64,000 nt of DNA from Tetrahymena thermophila SB210 (GCF_000189635.1 NW_002476319.1:248001-312000); one strand, 5' to 3'. Positions 24,534-38,082 are shown, counted from the first letter of the stretch. Notes: a model not told the origin generated them from the sequence alone. A program made the numbers and translations.

Positions 24534-27500
24534 TCACAGTAATTAAACGTAACCTTCATTTTGAAGGTACTTAATAGTATCTTTGTCGGTTTTAATCATC
24601 CTTCCTTCAGTATCGAATATATAAAAACCATTTGCATCTTTTAAGTAACCAACTTCATCTCTATAGCATCTAAGTTTCTTTTCATTTTTCAATTCTAATA
24701 ATCCTTTTTTAAAAAATATTTTTGATATTATAAATTAAATTATGAATAAATTTACTTGTTATTTAGTCTATAATTTTATATATGTTATTTTGCATTTTAA
24801 CTGAGTTAAGCACATCGATGCATTCTTATAAGTTAGTTGAGTTCTTCAACTTACTTGATGATAGTTAATCAGACTCTCTTATGTTATTTTTTTATGAATT
24901 TATACTGATTTTGTTTTAATTTGCATAAGAAAATCCTAGATTACTGCATTCCTCTTCATTATCTTCTTCATTAATTTGGTTCAGCTAGATGTTTTTTAAA
25001 GTTGAAAGGCCTTGTGTTTACTTGAATTTGCTATTCGGTGTAGAGTTCTATTAAGAATACATTTCTTCATCTCCTTCATCATCATTCTCATAAAATTCGC
25101 CGCTGCTACTCATGGCATCAATATTGTGTTCGTTAAAGTCTTCAAATTAATCAAGCAAATCTTCTAAATTTTATGATTAATCTGGAGTTTTTATATTTTA
25201 TGAATTCTTTAAGTTTTTTAAATCATGATTTTACGACTTAAAAATCTAGCTTTTTTATAACTTATTATGATTACTTTACTAAATCTATTATGGCACATTT
25301 TATTGTTAATTTTTATCTTAATCAATTTCATAACTGTTGTTCAGACTGCCAGCAGGTGTTGCAAATGAGGAATCGCTTTTATTTTTTTATTCTTACTACT
25401 TTTAGCTATTAAATCCTAGTTATTGATTAAATTATGGAGTTTATTGAGACGATTAGCCAATTTTAGATAGACTTTAGTAGTTTGAGTTTCCTTCCATTAA
25501 ATTAGGAAGAGTTGATTCTTTGTGTTATTTTATAAATAACTCTTATTATTTCAACTACTGATTAATTTGTTAAAAACTATTATAATCCAAATAAGGATTT
25601 TCGATTTTATTATTTATATTATAATTGCTTCCTGTAGAGCTTTATCTTGATCTCTGAATATTTTGAGGAACAGTCAAGAGATTACTATTCTAAATATTAT
25701 ATCCATTATTATTCTAATCTTATTACTAATTTTAATGTTATGGAATTCTGTTAAAAGGAGTAGTTGCATTTGATGATCTTGATGAAATGCTACTTTTTTG
25801 ACATCCATCAACGAAATCAAAGTTTATAGGATCGCTGTCATTGCTTACCCCAGACTTTTAAATAAATTAATTATCTTGATTCATGAATAATTACTTATTA
25901 GAGATTTTGTTAAGTTAATCTTAAAGAGTCTTCTATCCAATGTTGTAATCAAGCTCATCGCTTCTTGATTGTTTTAATTTGTTCTCTAGTGGATTATTAA
26001 TATTTTCACTTACAATTTCATTACCATCAAATGGAATTGAATATGTTTAAAATCTATTTTTTTCAAGAGAATATTAGCTTATTTTATTATTTGCTCCTTA
26101 TTATTAAAGTCCCTGATCATTGTATTTTTATTATAATTATTTTTATTAATCTGTATTTTACTTTTTAAGAGTGCTGTTTTTCATTTTTTAAATATCTTCT
26201 TCCTCCCCTTCAGAACTCTCAGCATTTAGGAAAATTTTCTAAACCTTTTAGGGTTCAAACTCTTCAAAATCTTCATCATCATCATTAAATTATTCAGAGA
26301 ATTTGTTATGAGTAGGCCTTAACTCGCTATTTTACTTTTAAGAAGAAGAATCTGGAGAAGTAATCTGCTTAGAAATATTTTATGAGAATTTTGTACTCAA
26401 ATGCTTGTTTGAGTTTATTAAAATTTACTCATCAGATATACCATCTTTTTAACTATTTAATATCGCATTCTTTGTTTTTTCAAATAATGGACCTGTCTCT
26501 GTAGAAGACATTTAAGTTATTTGAAGAGGAGCACGTGAAGGTGGATGAACAAAAGGTTATTATTTTTAGTTGTAAACATAAGAGTTGTTAGCAGAACTTA
26601 CAACACTATTTTATTTTGAGTAATTTTCTGAGCTGAATTATGCATTTTCTATCAACCCTTAAGTATAAATTGTATTGCTAACTGATTTTTAAGTAGAGTT
26701 ATTAGTTTAGTATATAGTCAAATTACTATCAGTTGAAGGAAGAGATTTTTATTTTTGAGACGAATCAGGTTACTTTATTTTTATTTTGATTCCAGGAAGG
26801 CTAGATAAAGTAGATAAAGGCTGCTTATTGAGGTTAATTTATTAAATTAAATTTTATATTTTTTTGTCCATTTCTTCCTTAGAAGAGTTGAGTTTTTTCT
26901 CAAGTAAATCAAATTTTTATTTTTTGTATTCATCTATTTGATGAAGATTTTTTGCCAATTTTTATAATGAATTATAGATGCCTTCAAGCTCATTAGATTC
27001 ATATTTGAATTCAGAGTTCAAAATTCGATTTTATTAATTATTTAGAACATTAATTCTTTCATTAATCTCTTCAAACTACTTTAGCAGTTTCTCATTAGAC
27101 TCATTATTTACTCTTATTTTTGAGAAGTCTTAATTTAACTTCATGTACCAATTTTAAAGGACTTTCATATCCTAATTGAATCGCATTATTTTTTCATCTA
27201 GTTTGTTTTATCTTTCAAAATCTGGCTTAGTATTTATCAACAACTTTTATTCTGCGTCTAAAGAATAAAGCTTTTCATTTAAATTTCTCTCCAACTGCTT
27301 TAGTTTGAGATCAGAATCATTTTTGAATTATATGGTATTATTAGAAAATTGTGGTAAGAGCTTCAATTCGTCTATTTAGTCCTGAATCTATTATGCTTTT
27401 TAGTCTACAATTTCCTTAAATTGTCCTTTTATATCTCCAATATTTATCTATTTCAATATTCAAATTTATTAAAATAACATTTTTAGTTTTTACAAAAATT

Positions 27501-29224
27501 ACTTTTTCATTTATTGATTTTTTAAACTAGTTTAAAAGATTTTCTAAATTTAAAAGTTTATTTTCATAGATATTAGCTCTGTTTCTTGCGAATTCATTTA
27601 AATCTTCGAATAATTATGAATTTTAATAATTACTTTCTAACTACAAGCATCTAGCAGTGAGTACTTCTATTTTTTATCTCTAATTAACTTCTAGATCAGA
27701 TTTCAAAATATCTAATTTATTTTCTATCATTGTATTGGCTGCTCTGCCTCTCAGAGCCTCCGAAAATGATTAATCCAGTTTTACTTTTACATCTTTTTTA
27801 ATACTTTATATTTATTCTTAAAGATCTTTGTTATTTAATTCGAATCTTTTCAAAATTTAGCTGACGACTTATTCTACATAATTTTAAATCAAAGCATTAT
27901 CAACCTTAGTGGGTTTAGCCTTTACTCTATTTTCATCTAACTGTATAGAAATATAATTTAAATATTTAATTTTTGCTTAAAATGATATTTACATATTTAT
28001 TTCTTAAGTCTGTTTGATGGTCTAAAACTGTTTATTCTACTTCTTAAATCTTACTATTTGATTTGATTTATTAAAAAAATGATTAGGCAAATAAATTAAA
28101 CTTTATTTGAATAAAATCAAATCTAACTCAAAATATTTTATAAATTTTTTTATCAATAATTTCAATATTTAAAATCAAAATATATATCTAAGTTTTATGC
28201 TTTTCATATTTTAAGCTAATTATCAATCTTATTAGTTAGTAGAGATATATAACAAAATTTAATTTTTTTACATAGAGTTATCTTAAACATCTCTCTTCAG
28301 ACTTTCAAAAAAGCACTCAGCATATTTCATCATTTCTGATCTGAGATCATGCATTTAGACTCCCGTATCTTGTCCTAATTATTTGCTCTCTATACTTTGA
28401 ATATCGGGAGACTCGAATTGTTGATTCTTTTTGGGAGATAATTTTTATAATGGCTAGCTAGGTGTGGTGCTAGAAAAAATACGACGAGTAATTTAATGTA
28501 AATTTGTGTTTTAAGTTTGATTTTGATTTGGTATGTTGATATTTTAATTGCTATTCACGCTTAAGAAACTTTCAGAATCCTATTTGTCTAAATTTAAATA
28601 AGGTGATTGCAAAGGTGCTGGCTAGTTTTACTCATTAATTTTTCTAAACAAAAGACTATTTTGATGTTAGTATTATGAAAAGTTATTAGATTATTCAGCA
28701 CATGTATGAAAACTATCGGTTTTTATTTAATTTAAACTTGAATTTTAGTTTCCACTTGGAAAAATAGGATTATTTTTTGTGCCACTTAAGCTTCCACTAC
28801 TTGTGTTATGCTGGACGTAAACATGCTAGGATGGACTTTAATTTCTAGATAAAGAATTTGATTAATAAGGAGCAGAAAAAATAGGCTATCTACTACGTTT
28901 CAATACATGAGTATTATTTGCATTTTCTCTTTTAAAATTTGGAGGTAAGGGAGCATTTGAGTTTTAATTTGATGGACTTTGCATTATATATGGGCTTACT
29001 ATTTATCCCTAAGAAGTATTGTTATAATTATTTGGTGATAGCTTTTTGGATGCTGACTAATTCATTATAGGAATCAATTGCTATTGTTATGCAAATTGTT
29101 AACTATTTAAAGTCCCATTTATATTTTATGTCTGATCATGGAGCTACCTTAGAGAAGATTATTTTGATAAATTACTCAATTCATGCTCAGCAGGTATATC
29201 ACTCAAATCTAAATTTTCAATCAT
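24534..29224 (-). CDS. Large coiled-coil, Q/N-rich protein (1437 residues)
   Basis: Five exons: 29224-28272, 28053-27993, 27940-27503, 27447-24756 and 24703-24534. Total length is 1438 codons with all phases consistent. Residues 1-300 (MIENLDLSDIPAEHEL) are S/N/P/Q-rich. From about 300 to 740 the chain is almost continuous coiled coil (QEVEQTVLDHQTDLRNKY; EVLTARCLQLESNYQ; LEGIYNSLQKLAKNLHQID). From about 760 it is again low complexity with acidic blocks (FNDDDEDFEEFEP; EGEEEDI). The last 70 residues form a compact end: KLRCYRDEVGYLKDANGFYI, then FDTEGRMIKTDKDTIKYL. The plan suits a cytoskeletal, basal-body or scaffold protein. I cannot name a family, and the C-terminal module may be the part most useful for homology searches. 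Confidence 0.8.
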
Positions 29225-29735
29225 AACTAGTTAAAAATCTTTATTCTCTTTGTTTAAAAAATAATAATAAAATAAAAAAATTTAAGAATATTTTAATTAA
29301 TATTTGTTTTGATAACTAAACCAAGTTTTTATTTAAAATTTACTGTTTGCAAACATAAAAATTTTCAAAATATGTATGAAGATAATTAAAATATTGATTA
29401 AAAAATTAAATCATTCATTCATTTATTTATTTATAGATGACTGATTCTAAGATATATTTTTTAAAATTATCAAATATCTTTCTTTGATTTCAAAGAATAA
29501 ATAATTAGTTATCAACCAATAGGTAGGTCAATTTATAAATCAATCAATCAATTTTTAAAAATTGCAAAAATAATTAAGTAAAATTAACATTATTTGAATT
29601 TATCAAAAGCACAAAATTTAAAAACAGAATTAATTTTCTCCATTAATTCAAATTATTTAAAAAATAATAATTTTTACATAAAATTAAATATGAGAAAGAA
29701 TATATATATATACATATAAATAATTCAGCTAAAAT
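29225..29735. other. Spacer between two minus-strand genes
   Basis: About 510 bp of AT-rich DNA: upstream leader and promoter of the coiled-coil gene plus the 3' end of the ubiquitin hydrolase gene. Contains a short (AT)n/(TA)n tract near 29700-29720 and an ATCAATCAATCA tract near 29540. Nothing else seen. Confidence 0.5.
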
Positions 29736-32700
29736 TCAAAAAATTGCATTATTTCCCATTCCACCAAATCCAAGTTATCCTCCTCCTTAATAATTATTTC
29801 CTCCTTCGCTATCATCTTCATCATCTTTCCTAAAAGGATAAATCTATGAATTCTGTTAATTTTGTTAATGGTTAATTTTTAATGTATTTAGTAAAGAGAA
29901 AGCCTTGTTTTAGTTTTCCATTTCTTTCATAAATTGTCTATCATCGTTTTCAATCGAAAACATTAATTTATCACTTTTATTCGGTTAAGAAAATAAATGA
30001 TTATATATATGGTAAAAAGTAGATTATAATCAAAAATTATTTTAAAAAATAAGATTTATAATTTAGATTACCTTAGCTTGTAAGCGTTTTCATTTAAATT
30101 TGCTTAGTATTTTGAAGCATGATATTTATTTTAATAAAATAACAAGTAAGGTGTGTTTGTACTTTAAGTAGTAAAAGTTCCTAGTACATTTTATAGACTA
30201 TCTTCAAATGAAATGTTTGAATCATCAAACAAGATCCATTTGCAATTTTCATCAGAACTTTCCCTCGAATATGTAAAGTAATGACCTGATTCAGCAGTTG
30301 AACCCTATTTAATTTTCAACAAAATATCAATAAAAAATATATATCATAATTTATTTATACTCTATGGACAACTATTGAATACAGCTAGTAGATGTTTTTA
30401 TTTATTTTTTGGCTTTCTTATTATTGCGGCTCTTCAATCATTTATTTATCATTTTAATATTGGTTCCCCATTTCTTATCCAGAATTTTCCTAGTTTTCAC
30501 AAACCATTTTCTTTTCATCTATTGTTTAAGAAATTGGGGATAAATCTTAATCTAAGCAATTAAAAGAGGATTGTGCTTGAGAGACATTTTTTTAATAATA
30601 TGAAAGGTCTATTTCTTCTGGAATATCGATTTATTAAAGTAATTTTATCTTTTTGAATGTTTTCAAATCATATTAAAATCTATTTAAGGTAAGAATCACA
30701 TAGTTAGGTAAATAGCTTATTTATGTGTCTTTCTGGGCATCGTTTTTTTCATTGCAAATTGAGCAATCATATTTATTATCACCTTCAAAGACCTCAGGCT
30801 TAAAGTTATGTTACAACAAACCATTAAAGGTTACTGTGCTATCTTGATTTTCGGCTGAATAATTTCATTAAAAATTTTTTACTCATTATTTAAATATTTA
30901 TAAAATCATTTACAAAAATTTAATGAAACATCAAGGAATTTTTCTTTGCTAATAAATTAATTTTTGCATTTTAGACATGTAATTGTGTGATCGTATTATC
31001 CTATAAAATAGTCATCTAGTAATTTCTTTTTTATAATGTTTAATTGAACTCACTATTTTATTATTTTAAATTTACATTATCATTTGTGTTTTAAACTGAC
31101 CTTTCCAATTAATCAAGGAAAATTCTGCCAAACTCTGATGCATCTTACTGAGCATATGAAAACCTAAAAAATTCGGGCAAAATACCTTTGAAAAAAGCTG
31201 GATTAATGTAGGTTCTCTTACTTTTAAATAGAAGGGAAAATAGCTTTTATAGCTAAAATACCGTTCCAAATTTTATAATTTTTGTTTATTTTTCTATTAA
31301 AGCAATATTTGCTTTCTTTTTTTCATTTTCAGTAGCAGATTTATCGTTAATCTCTTCTTGCATGCTACTATCGCTTTTTTGTACTTATTATTCATCTATT
31401 TCCATTTTTGAATCTTACTACGTATTACTTTAAATAGATTATTTTGATCCACCATGCATAACTTCAGCTAAATTAATTTTGAAAACCCTATATCTGAACT
31501 CCTTAGTCATGTACAAAGCCTATAAATAACTATTCATGTAGCATGCTTTTTGTTAAAATATTATATTATTTTTATACTCCTAATAAAAAGAATTTTTTTT
31601 TACTATTTCCCAAATTCAAAAGCCCTCTAAGACACTTATTTGAAGTTTGAATTTAAAATAATGGGTTCTGCACATTTTGAGATATAGCTTAATTATTACT
31701 TTATGCTTAATCATTTTATTATCCCTAAAAGTTCAACCAATTTAATTGAGATATCATTTGATCTATTTATTCAGGTGTAAACTGCTATGATTGAATTTAG
31801 TTATTTTCATAAAATTACTATACAACAGAACTGAGAGCATTAGTATCAGTTGAATCTTAGTATTTCTTTATTAAGCATTATGCAATCTAACACAAAATTG
31901 TTTTTATTTCGATTTATATACTATTGTCTTATAAGGCTTGCTAAATTTTTACTGAATGTTTTAAGTAAACTTTTTATGCACAACTTGAACCAATGATAAA
32001 TAATTTAAGTAACTAAACAGCTCCTGCACTAACTGCTTAGAATTTAAGGTATGTATAAAAGCCAGCAGTAAAGCTATCAAGTATCTTTTTAATATAAAAT
32101 TTGCTTACTTAAAAACATATTTTAATATAGTATTTACTCTTTATAAAGGACCAAATATTTTTTGGTGAATCATGAACTAAGATAAAGCCAAAAGTATTGT
32201 TGAAACTTTAAGATCTGTAGTCATCATAATTAAATTTTTAAAGGTATAATGCCATGCATCAGGATTTATGTAATCGATTCCTCTCCAAAGAGTTTATTCA
32301 GTTAATGTAGCTAGTTGTTGTTACTTGAAAGACATTATAAAATACTTTAAACTCTTTTTAGGATCAAAATACTCATCATCCTTGTATTCATACTTGAGAA
32401 AATCAAAAAATATTGAAAAGGGTTTAAGCATTTAATTTAAATTATGAAAGCAAATGTTATGGAATTCCTAAATCATCTGACAAAGTAAATGAATTTCTTT
32501 ATCATTTTATCCCTTTATGCTCAAAATCCAATACATCATTATCTATTTAAATTTGTTAAAATACAATTACTATTTGTTACAGTTCATTTTATAATGAATA
32601 TGAACATTCAGTTCCAAAATTAGAACTAATTAATATATTAAGTAGAATATACCAAACAAACTGTTTATCTTCATAAAATAATGTGTAAGCCAATTTAGCT

Positions 32701-33383
32701 GTTAATAATTAATAAATTACCTCACTAAAATCTAAAAATGGAAACATTTTCTTATTTTTTATTAAAAATTCATATATCAAAGTTATCCTGTAAATATTTT
32801 CTGCATAGTTGTACTCTTGCATATCCAACTCCATAATCTTTTTATTAGGATGCTTGTAATTTTAATTTAACAAAGTCACTTCTTTAACGTAGGCAAATTT
32901 TTATATGAATTATGTTCTCCACAAGTAAGTTTAATCTGAAATGTTGATAAACTTAAATAATTTTTCCTTTAAAAATTAATCCACGCTTTTATGGTAGCTT
33001 ATATTTTACTCCTCAATTTGAGATTTACATCTAAGCACGTATTTGATGTAAATAATTAAAATCTCAAATTCTTTACGACCTCTTATCCTCTCAAATAGCT
33101 AATCATAAGGCAATATCATTTATATCTCTGACATTTTGTTTAATACAAAATCAAAAAGCTAAATATTTCTAACTTTCAACACCTGTTTTATAAAAATTGT
33201 ATGCTTTTATGATGCAAATGTCACTTTATTAATTTAAACAAAGCTTCTTTTATCAATTATATAATGATAACCTTACTGAATCGACTGAAAAGATCTGCTC
33301 AATAAATGCATCTAATAATTCTCTCTATTAATTTTGCTATATTTTTCCAAGTATTAAACTAATTTAACGCTATATCGATTCAT
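29736..33383 (-). CDS. Ubiquitin carboxyl-terminal hydrolase, USP35/USP38-like
   Basis: This C19-family cysteine protease removes ubiquitin from proteins. Eight exons (33383-32721, 32698-32138, 32084-31604, 31545-31076, 31025-30914, 30854-30361, 30304-30072, 29973-29736) encode 1083 residues. The first 550 residues are helical with no catalytic motif, as in the HEAT-like N-terminal half of USP35/USP38. The Cys box is GLLNLGNTCYMNSYLQALYM (Cys about 570), followed by FSYAQQDASEFGRIFLDQLE. Two CxxC pairs (CLKC, CSIC) form the usual zinc ribbon. The His box is VVHRGSTAESGHYFTYSR (His about 935), and WILFDDSNISFED and YLLFYQ close the domain. The catalytic residues are present, so it should be active. 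An intron splits the Thr codon just before the active Cys. The tail is acidic and Gly/Asn-rich. Confidence 0.92.
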
Positions 33384-34215
33384 AATTTGAATCCGAAAAA
33401 ACTAGTTTTTCTGCTATAACTTACATATATCTTCAATTCAATATTATTTATTTTTCTTTTATTTGCGCTAAAATTTATAATTTATCTAAAATTTTGATTA
33501 ATATTTATTTTAGAATAAGAATATCTTTTAAAGCAGTTCTGATCTATTTGAAACAAATAACAATAAAATAGTTATTTAACTTTTAATAATTTTCTAAGAA
33601 TCAATTCAAAACTTAATAAATAGGTTTTTTAAAATAGTTTTATAAATTAGTTTTAGAAGTTTTAATAACATCAAATGTTTTAGTTTGTTTTATCAGCATT
33701 TAAATTTAAGTACTTTAAGAGACAATTAAATATGAATAACTAATTATAGTTTTTAACTTATAATCTATATTAATCAATCAAATTTTTTATAGTATATCGA
33801 CCGACTGATTATATTGATAAAATAAAAAATTTTCAAATAGATTATTTGTTATGAAGCGAAAAATTGATGGATGTTAAAAAACTTGATTTTGAGTTTATTT
33901 AAAGATAATAAATATTAAGCTAATTAATATCTATCTATTTATTAATATTAGTAATTTATTCAAATTTTTTAAACTGATGAATGACTGATTTCTTTTAGTA
34001 AATTTAATTAAAATTGAGTGAGTTTATAAATGAATGAATATACTTATGTTAAAACTGATTAAGTAGATCGCAATAACATTTCAAATTATTCTCAGAAAAA
34101 TTAAAATATAAACATTCAATCTATTAAATAGAAAGAAATATATAAATAGCAAGGAATAGGCATTGTTCATAGAATAGTAATAACTACTTAAAGAAAAAAA
34201 CCAAAATAGTATAAA
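33384..34215. other. Divergent intergenic region between USP and Rab11 genes
   Basis: About 830 bp of AT-rich DNA carrying the promoters of two divergent genes. A frame upstream of the USP start (33384 to about 33430) is open and coding-like but has no ATG, so the USP start could be earlier through an unseen exon. No other element supported. Confidence 0.5.
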
Positions 34216-35322
34216 ATGACAAGAAATGATTAGGATCATGACTATATTTTTAAAATAGTATTGATTGGTAAACCATCTTATTGATATGTTTGTATTTTGA
34301 AATTCAATGATTATAATTTCATTAAATTTATCAAAGTTAGCTAAGCAATAAATATTTAATTCCCCTTGAATAAAGTCAACATTTCTTAAACTGGTTTGAT
34401 GAAATTATGAACATAAATTGCTAAATAGTAAAGAATATAAAGTTATTCACATTTTTTATTTTATATAGGAGATTCAGGTGTTGGAAAATCAAATTTACTT
34501 TCAAGATTTACAAAAGATGAATTTAATTAGGATTAGAAAACTACAATTGGTGTAGAGTTTGCAACCCGTTCAATTATGGCTGATAACAAACTTATAAAAG
34601 CATAGATTTGGGATACAGCTGGTTAAGAAAGATATGTGGCAATCACAAGTGCCTATTATCGTGGGGCAGTAGGAGCTCTTCTTATTTATGATATCACTAA
34701 GCACTCTTCTTTTATTAACATATAAAAATGGTTAGATGAAATCAGAGACCATGCCGAACCTCATATTGTCGTCATGTTAGTAGGAAATAAATCAGATTTA
34801 AAACACTTGAGATAAGTTAGGTAAGAAGATGCCACAGCTTTCGCAGAAAAAAATAATATAGCGTTTATTGAAACATCAGCATTAGATGCTTCCAACGTAG
34901 AATTGACATTTTAAAGAATTATTACAGGTAAATATATTTAAATACTGAATCGAAATATTTTATAAAATAAAAGTTCACATAAAAATAAAATGAAGCTGAC
35001 TTTAAATAAATTGACAATTTTTTATTTGAAAGTTTTAACTATTTATTTTTGGTGTTTAAATTAAGCAAATGCAATAGAAAAATATGATTGATATTATTAA
35101 TTAAAGCTTCGTAGATTTACTTAAAGTTTATTTTTAAAAGAAATATATTAGTTGTTGAACAAAAGGTCTATGGTCCCAGAAAATAACGAAAGCCAAGTCT
35201 CCAATAAAAAAGGAGAAAGTTTAAAAAGTAATAAATTATAAACGAAAATGAACTAGTCTAGAGGAGTTAGTAATTAGCCTAATAATAAAGATAATTAACA
35301 GAGTAATGATTAGTGTTGTTGA
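34216..35322 (+). CDS. RAB11: Rab11-family small GTPase
   Basis: Three exons (34216-34267, 34469-34927, 35141-35322) encode 230 residues. The sequence follows Rab11 closely: [75 protein letters not shown], and [11 protein letters not shown]. All GTP-binding motifs are intact, including the catalytic Gln of DTAGQE. The protein ends DQCC, two terminal cysteines for geranylgeranylation. Rab11 controls recycling-endosome traffic; in ciliates it has been linked to the contractile vacuole and oral/recycling membranes. Intron 1 splits the Gly codon at the start of the P-loop. Position 41 in the effector region ([11 protein letters not shown]) matches Rab11 rather than Rab2 or Rab8. Confidence 0.96.
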
Positions 35323-36388
35323 AAATAATTTATTAAGTTATTAATAAGTAAAAAAGTGTTAATATTTCTATACAGTTTATCTAAAATTAAGTTGATAAAA
35401 TCATAAAAATTATTTATCTTTCTTGCAATTTTAGTTATCTTTGTTCGTTCGAGTCATACTGATGAAAAACTAAAATTTGTTTCAATTAATATTTTAATCT
35501 ATTATTTATTTATATATATAATAAAATCAGAAATGTATTTTTGCTTAGTGTTTCATTTTTTACCTTTTGTCAATAAAGTAACTGATTATTTTGGCTAATT
35601 AATTAATTAGTTTATTTACAATTATTTTATTCCAAAATTTTTTCTATGTTTTTAGTTAGTAAAAACTAAAAATCTGAAATAAGTCATTTGGTGTATAGAG
35701 AGTTTAAATTGCTCATAAATTAAAAAAAATAAATTGGAAGGTAATTGATTGATACTTCAGTTTGTGATGAAAATTATATGTTGATTGATTTTATTACTAC
35801 TTTTTTTTAAATAATTCAAAATTTTTTTCATTTAAAAATCTTACTTGATGGTAATTTACAAATTAAATCAATCATAGTAATTAGCATCTCTATTAAATAA
35901 ATTGAAAAATAATTTAGTCAATACTTCTTTTGAGTAATTAAGATAGCTTACAATGTAAATGAGTTAAATTAAATTATTTTTAAATATTTTATTTTGAGTT
36001 TAGATAATTACTTCAAAAATATCATTTATGAATACAATTTTGATAATAACAAAAAATAGCTTTTGATAATACATATTATTTGTATCAAAATTTAATGATT
36101 ATAAAAATACCTAAATTTCAATTTTCAAAAACTTGGAAATTAGAAAAATTAGTGTGTCTTAGAGCAGGAGGTCTTGTCTTTAAGGAATATTTATTTACCA
36201 ACGAAGGGGTGCTCTAATTTTACAGTTAATATGTAATATAATCCAAATGAATTTTTAGATTGTAAATTAATTAAAATTTAAATATAATTTTATAAAAAGT
36301 AAGATCTATGAACTATAATGAAATTTAATTTGTTATTTTATAAAAAGAAGAATTTATACATATAATATTTATGTTAGTTCATAACTAG
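35323..36388. other. Intergenic spacer with a GC-richer island
   Basis: AT-rich 3' spacer of Rab11. The only unusual part is a short GC-richer block at about 36150-36225 that can form a hairpin (separate entry). No other element seen. Confidence 0.5.
36150..36227 (+). ncRNA. Possible structured RNA (H/ACA-like hairpin), tentative
   Basis: TTAGAGCA (36159-36166) is perfectly complementary to TGCTCTAA (36210-36217), giving an 8-bp closing stem around a 43-nt loop region that contains GGAGG and AAGGGG and is far richer in G than the flanks. An ACA trinucleotide follows at 36222-36224, a few bases after the stem, as at the 3' end of H/ACA snoRNAs. I could not find a convincing 5' hairpin with an H box, nor a good inner stem, so this is only a candidate. 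Confidence 0.2.
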
Positions 36389-37036
36389 ATGCTTAAAATT
36401 AATAATTTAAATGGAAAAGATAATAGAATACTATCATTACTAATAATTCCAGGTTAATCAATATTTGAATGTGAAATTTCTTCTTAGTTTATCAAAAACC
36501 ATTTCTTAAGTACACTGTTTACATAGAAGTTTAAGTAGCAAAATAATTTGAGTTATTCATTTACATATCAAATTCAAAATAAAAAACCAATTCGATTAGA
36601 AAACTAACAGAGAGACTAATAGCTAAAGTTAGGCGACTTAGCTAGATATAGAAAAGTGGAAAATTTAACAATATTTCAATATTAAATAGTCTTAATTATA
36701 AAATTCATTATCAAATATAATAATTTAATTTTATAATAGTAAAATCTAATACAGTAAAAGTAAAATAGTAAATTTTTTCAAAATTATTAACAAAATTAAA
36801 AGAAAAATTATGAAAATTAATTTATTTTGTTACTTAAGGAAGAAAGGAATTATAATTATTAAGTGACGAACCAAAATTAAATTAAATAAAATTAACCAAA
36901 TAATATAATTGAATTATTTTAAAACCATATAAGATGTAATACCTTTTATATACCTTATTTAAAAAAATAAAAGTTAAAAGTTATTATGATTAAAATCTTA
37001 CTTTTAAGTTAATTTAATAAATATTTTACTCTATGA
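36389..37036 (+). CDS. Doubtful ORF, 215 residues
   Basis: In the ciliate code a frame runs from ATG 36389 to TGA 37034-37036. The first 100 residues (MLKINNLNGKDNRILSLLII, PGQSIFECEISSQFIKNHF, ENQQRDQQLKLGDLARYRKV) come from DNA with near-coding base composition. The middle (36680-36800) drops to spacer-like AT and may be an intron (a GTCTTAATT donor candidate and an AAAAG acceptor near 36807). The end reads ERNYNYQVTNQNQIKQ, with NNIIELFQNHIRCN. With only one stop codon such a frame can arise by chance, so I hold this loosely. No family recognised. Confidence 0.3.
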
Positions 37037-38082
37037 TATCTGGTTAACAGGAATTGATAAAAAAATAGTATGGCTGAAAGAAAAATTAAAGTATGTTAAT
37101 TATATTAGATATTTTTAAATAAATTCCCTAAATTAACCTACAACTTATATTTTAAAATGATAATTTGATGACAATTATATATGTAAACTATTCAAAAAAT
37201 AATGGATTTTTAAAAATGAGATAGGTAATATCATTTATACATCTTTAATCTTTTGTTACATTCTGCTAAAATTGAAATTAATAAAATTTGATATATTGAT
37301 TGAATGATATATTTTTTAAATTTTATTTTTAAAATGAAAAAGGATACTTTACAAAAATGTAAATATAAGTGAAGAGGGATGATACAATAATTTAGATATA
37401 ACAATTTTATACAAATTAGGGATGCTAAATTTGATAATTTTAGGATTGTTTAATTTTTAAAATGTAAAGTAGATTTTGGATTTCAAATATAAATTTAGCA
37501 AATGTTAAAAATAGATTAAAAAAAGTAATTAATTGATTGTTTTTATTAAAATAAATAAAATTTAATTTATATTTTGAAGGAAATTAATTATTTTAAATAA
37601 GAAAATTAAGAATATTTAAAATATAAATGCACATTTATAGTACTTGGATATATCTATTAAGTGATATTGTACTTAAAACTTTTAAGCAATTTCTGATTGG
37701 GGATTTACAATAATATGAAGGTACTTAAATAGAATAAATGTTAAATTTGCTAGTATTTTTAATGACATATTTTTGTACCTATCAACTTTAATAAATATTA
37801 TAAATGTCTGATTTTATGTTTAATATTCTACAATAAAAAATTATGATTATCAGAATAGCATTGTAAAAGTTTTTTTGGTGCTCTTTTTTGACCTTACCAA
37901 GATTATAATAAAAACCTCCAAATTTAGTTTGATATTTATTAAATTTTGATAGTGTAAATTTAAAATTGTTATTCTTGGTAAATATTTTTATTTAATTAAT
38001 TAATTTGCTTTTGAATATCAAAAGAAAGCAAATAATAATAATTTTTTTATCAATAAAAAAGATTTGAAATTTCGCAATAAAA
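37037..38082. other. Intergenic spacer, AT-rich
   Basis: About 1 kb upstream of the large Q/N-rich gene. A tiny ATG frame near 37070 (MAERKIK followed by a possible GTATGT donor) has no matching downstream exon. Nothing else supported. Confidence 0.5.

Noticed and set aside
33255-33282. GTAAGG donor candidate inside the USP first exon
   Set aside because: The frame continues open through it (TAA read as Gln) and reads as helical coding sequence; removing an intron here would break the phase to the following coding segment.
35420-35470. Possible tRNA T-loop word (GTTCGTTCGAGTC)
   Set aside because: No acceptor stem, D arm or anticodon arm can be built around it.
37070-37100. Mini-exon MAERKIK with GTATGT donor
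   Set aside because: No downstream exon in a compatible phase was found.
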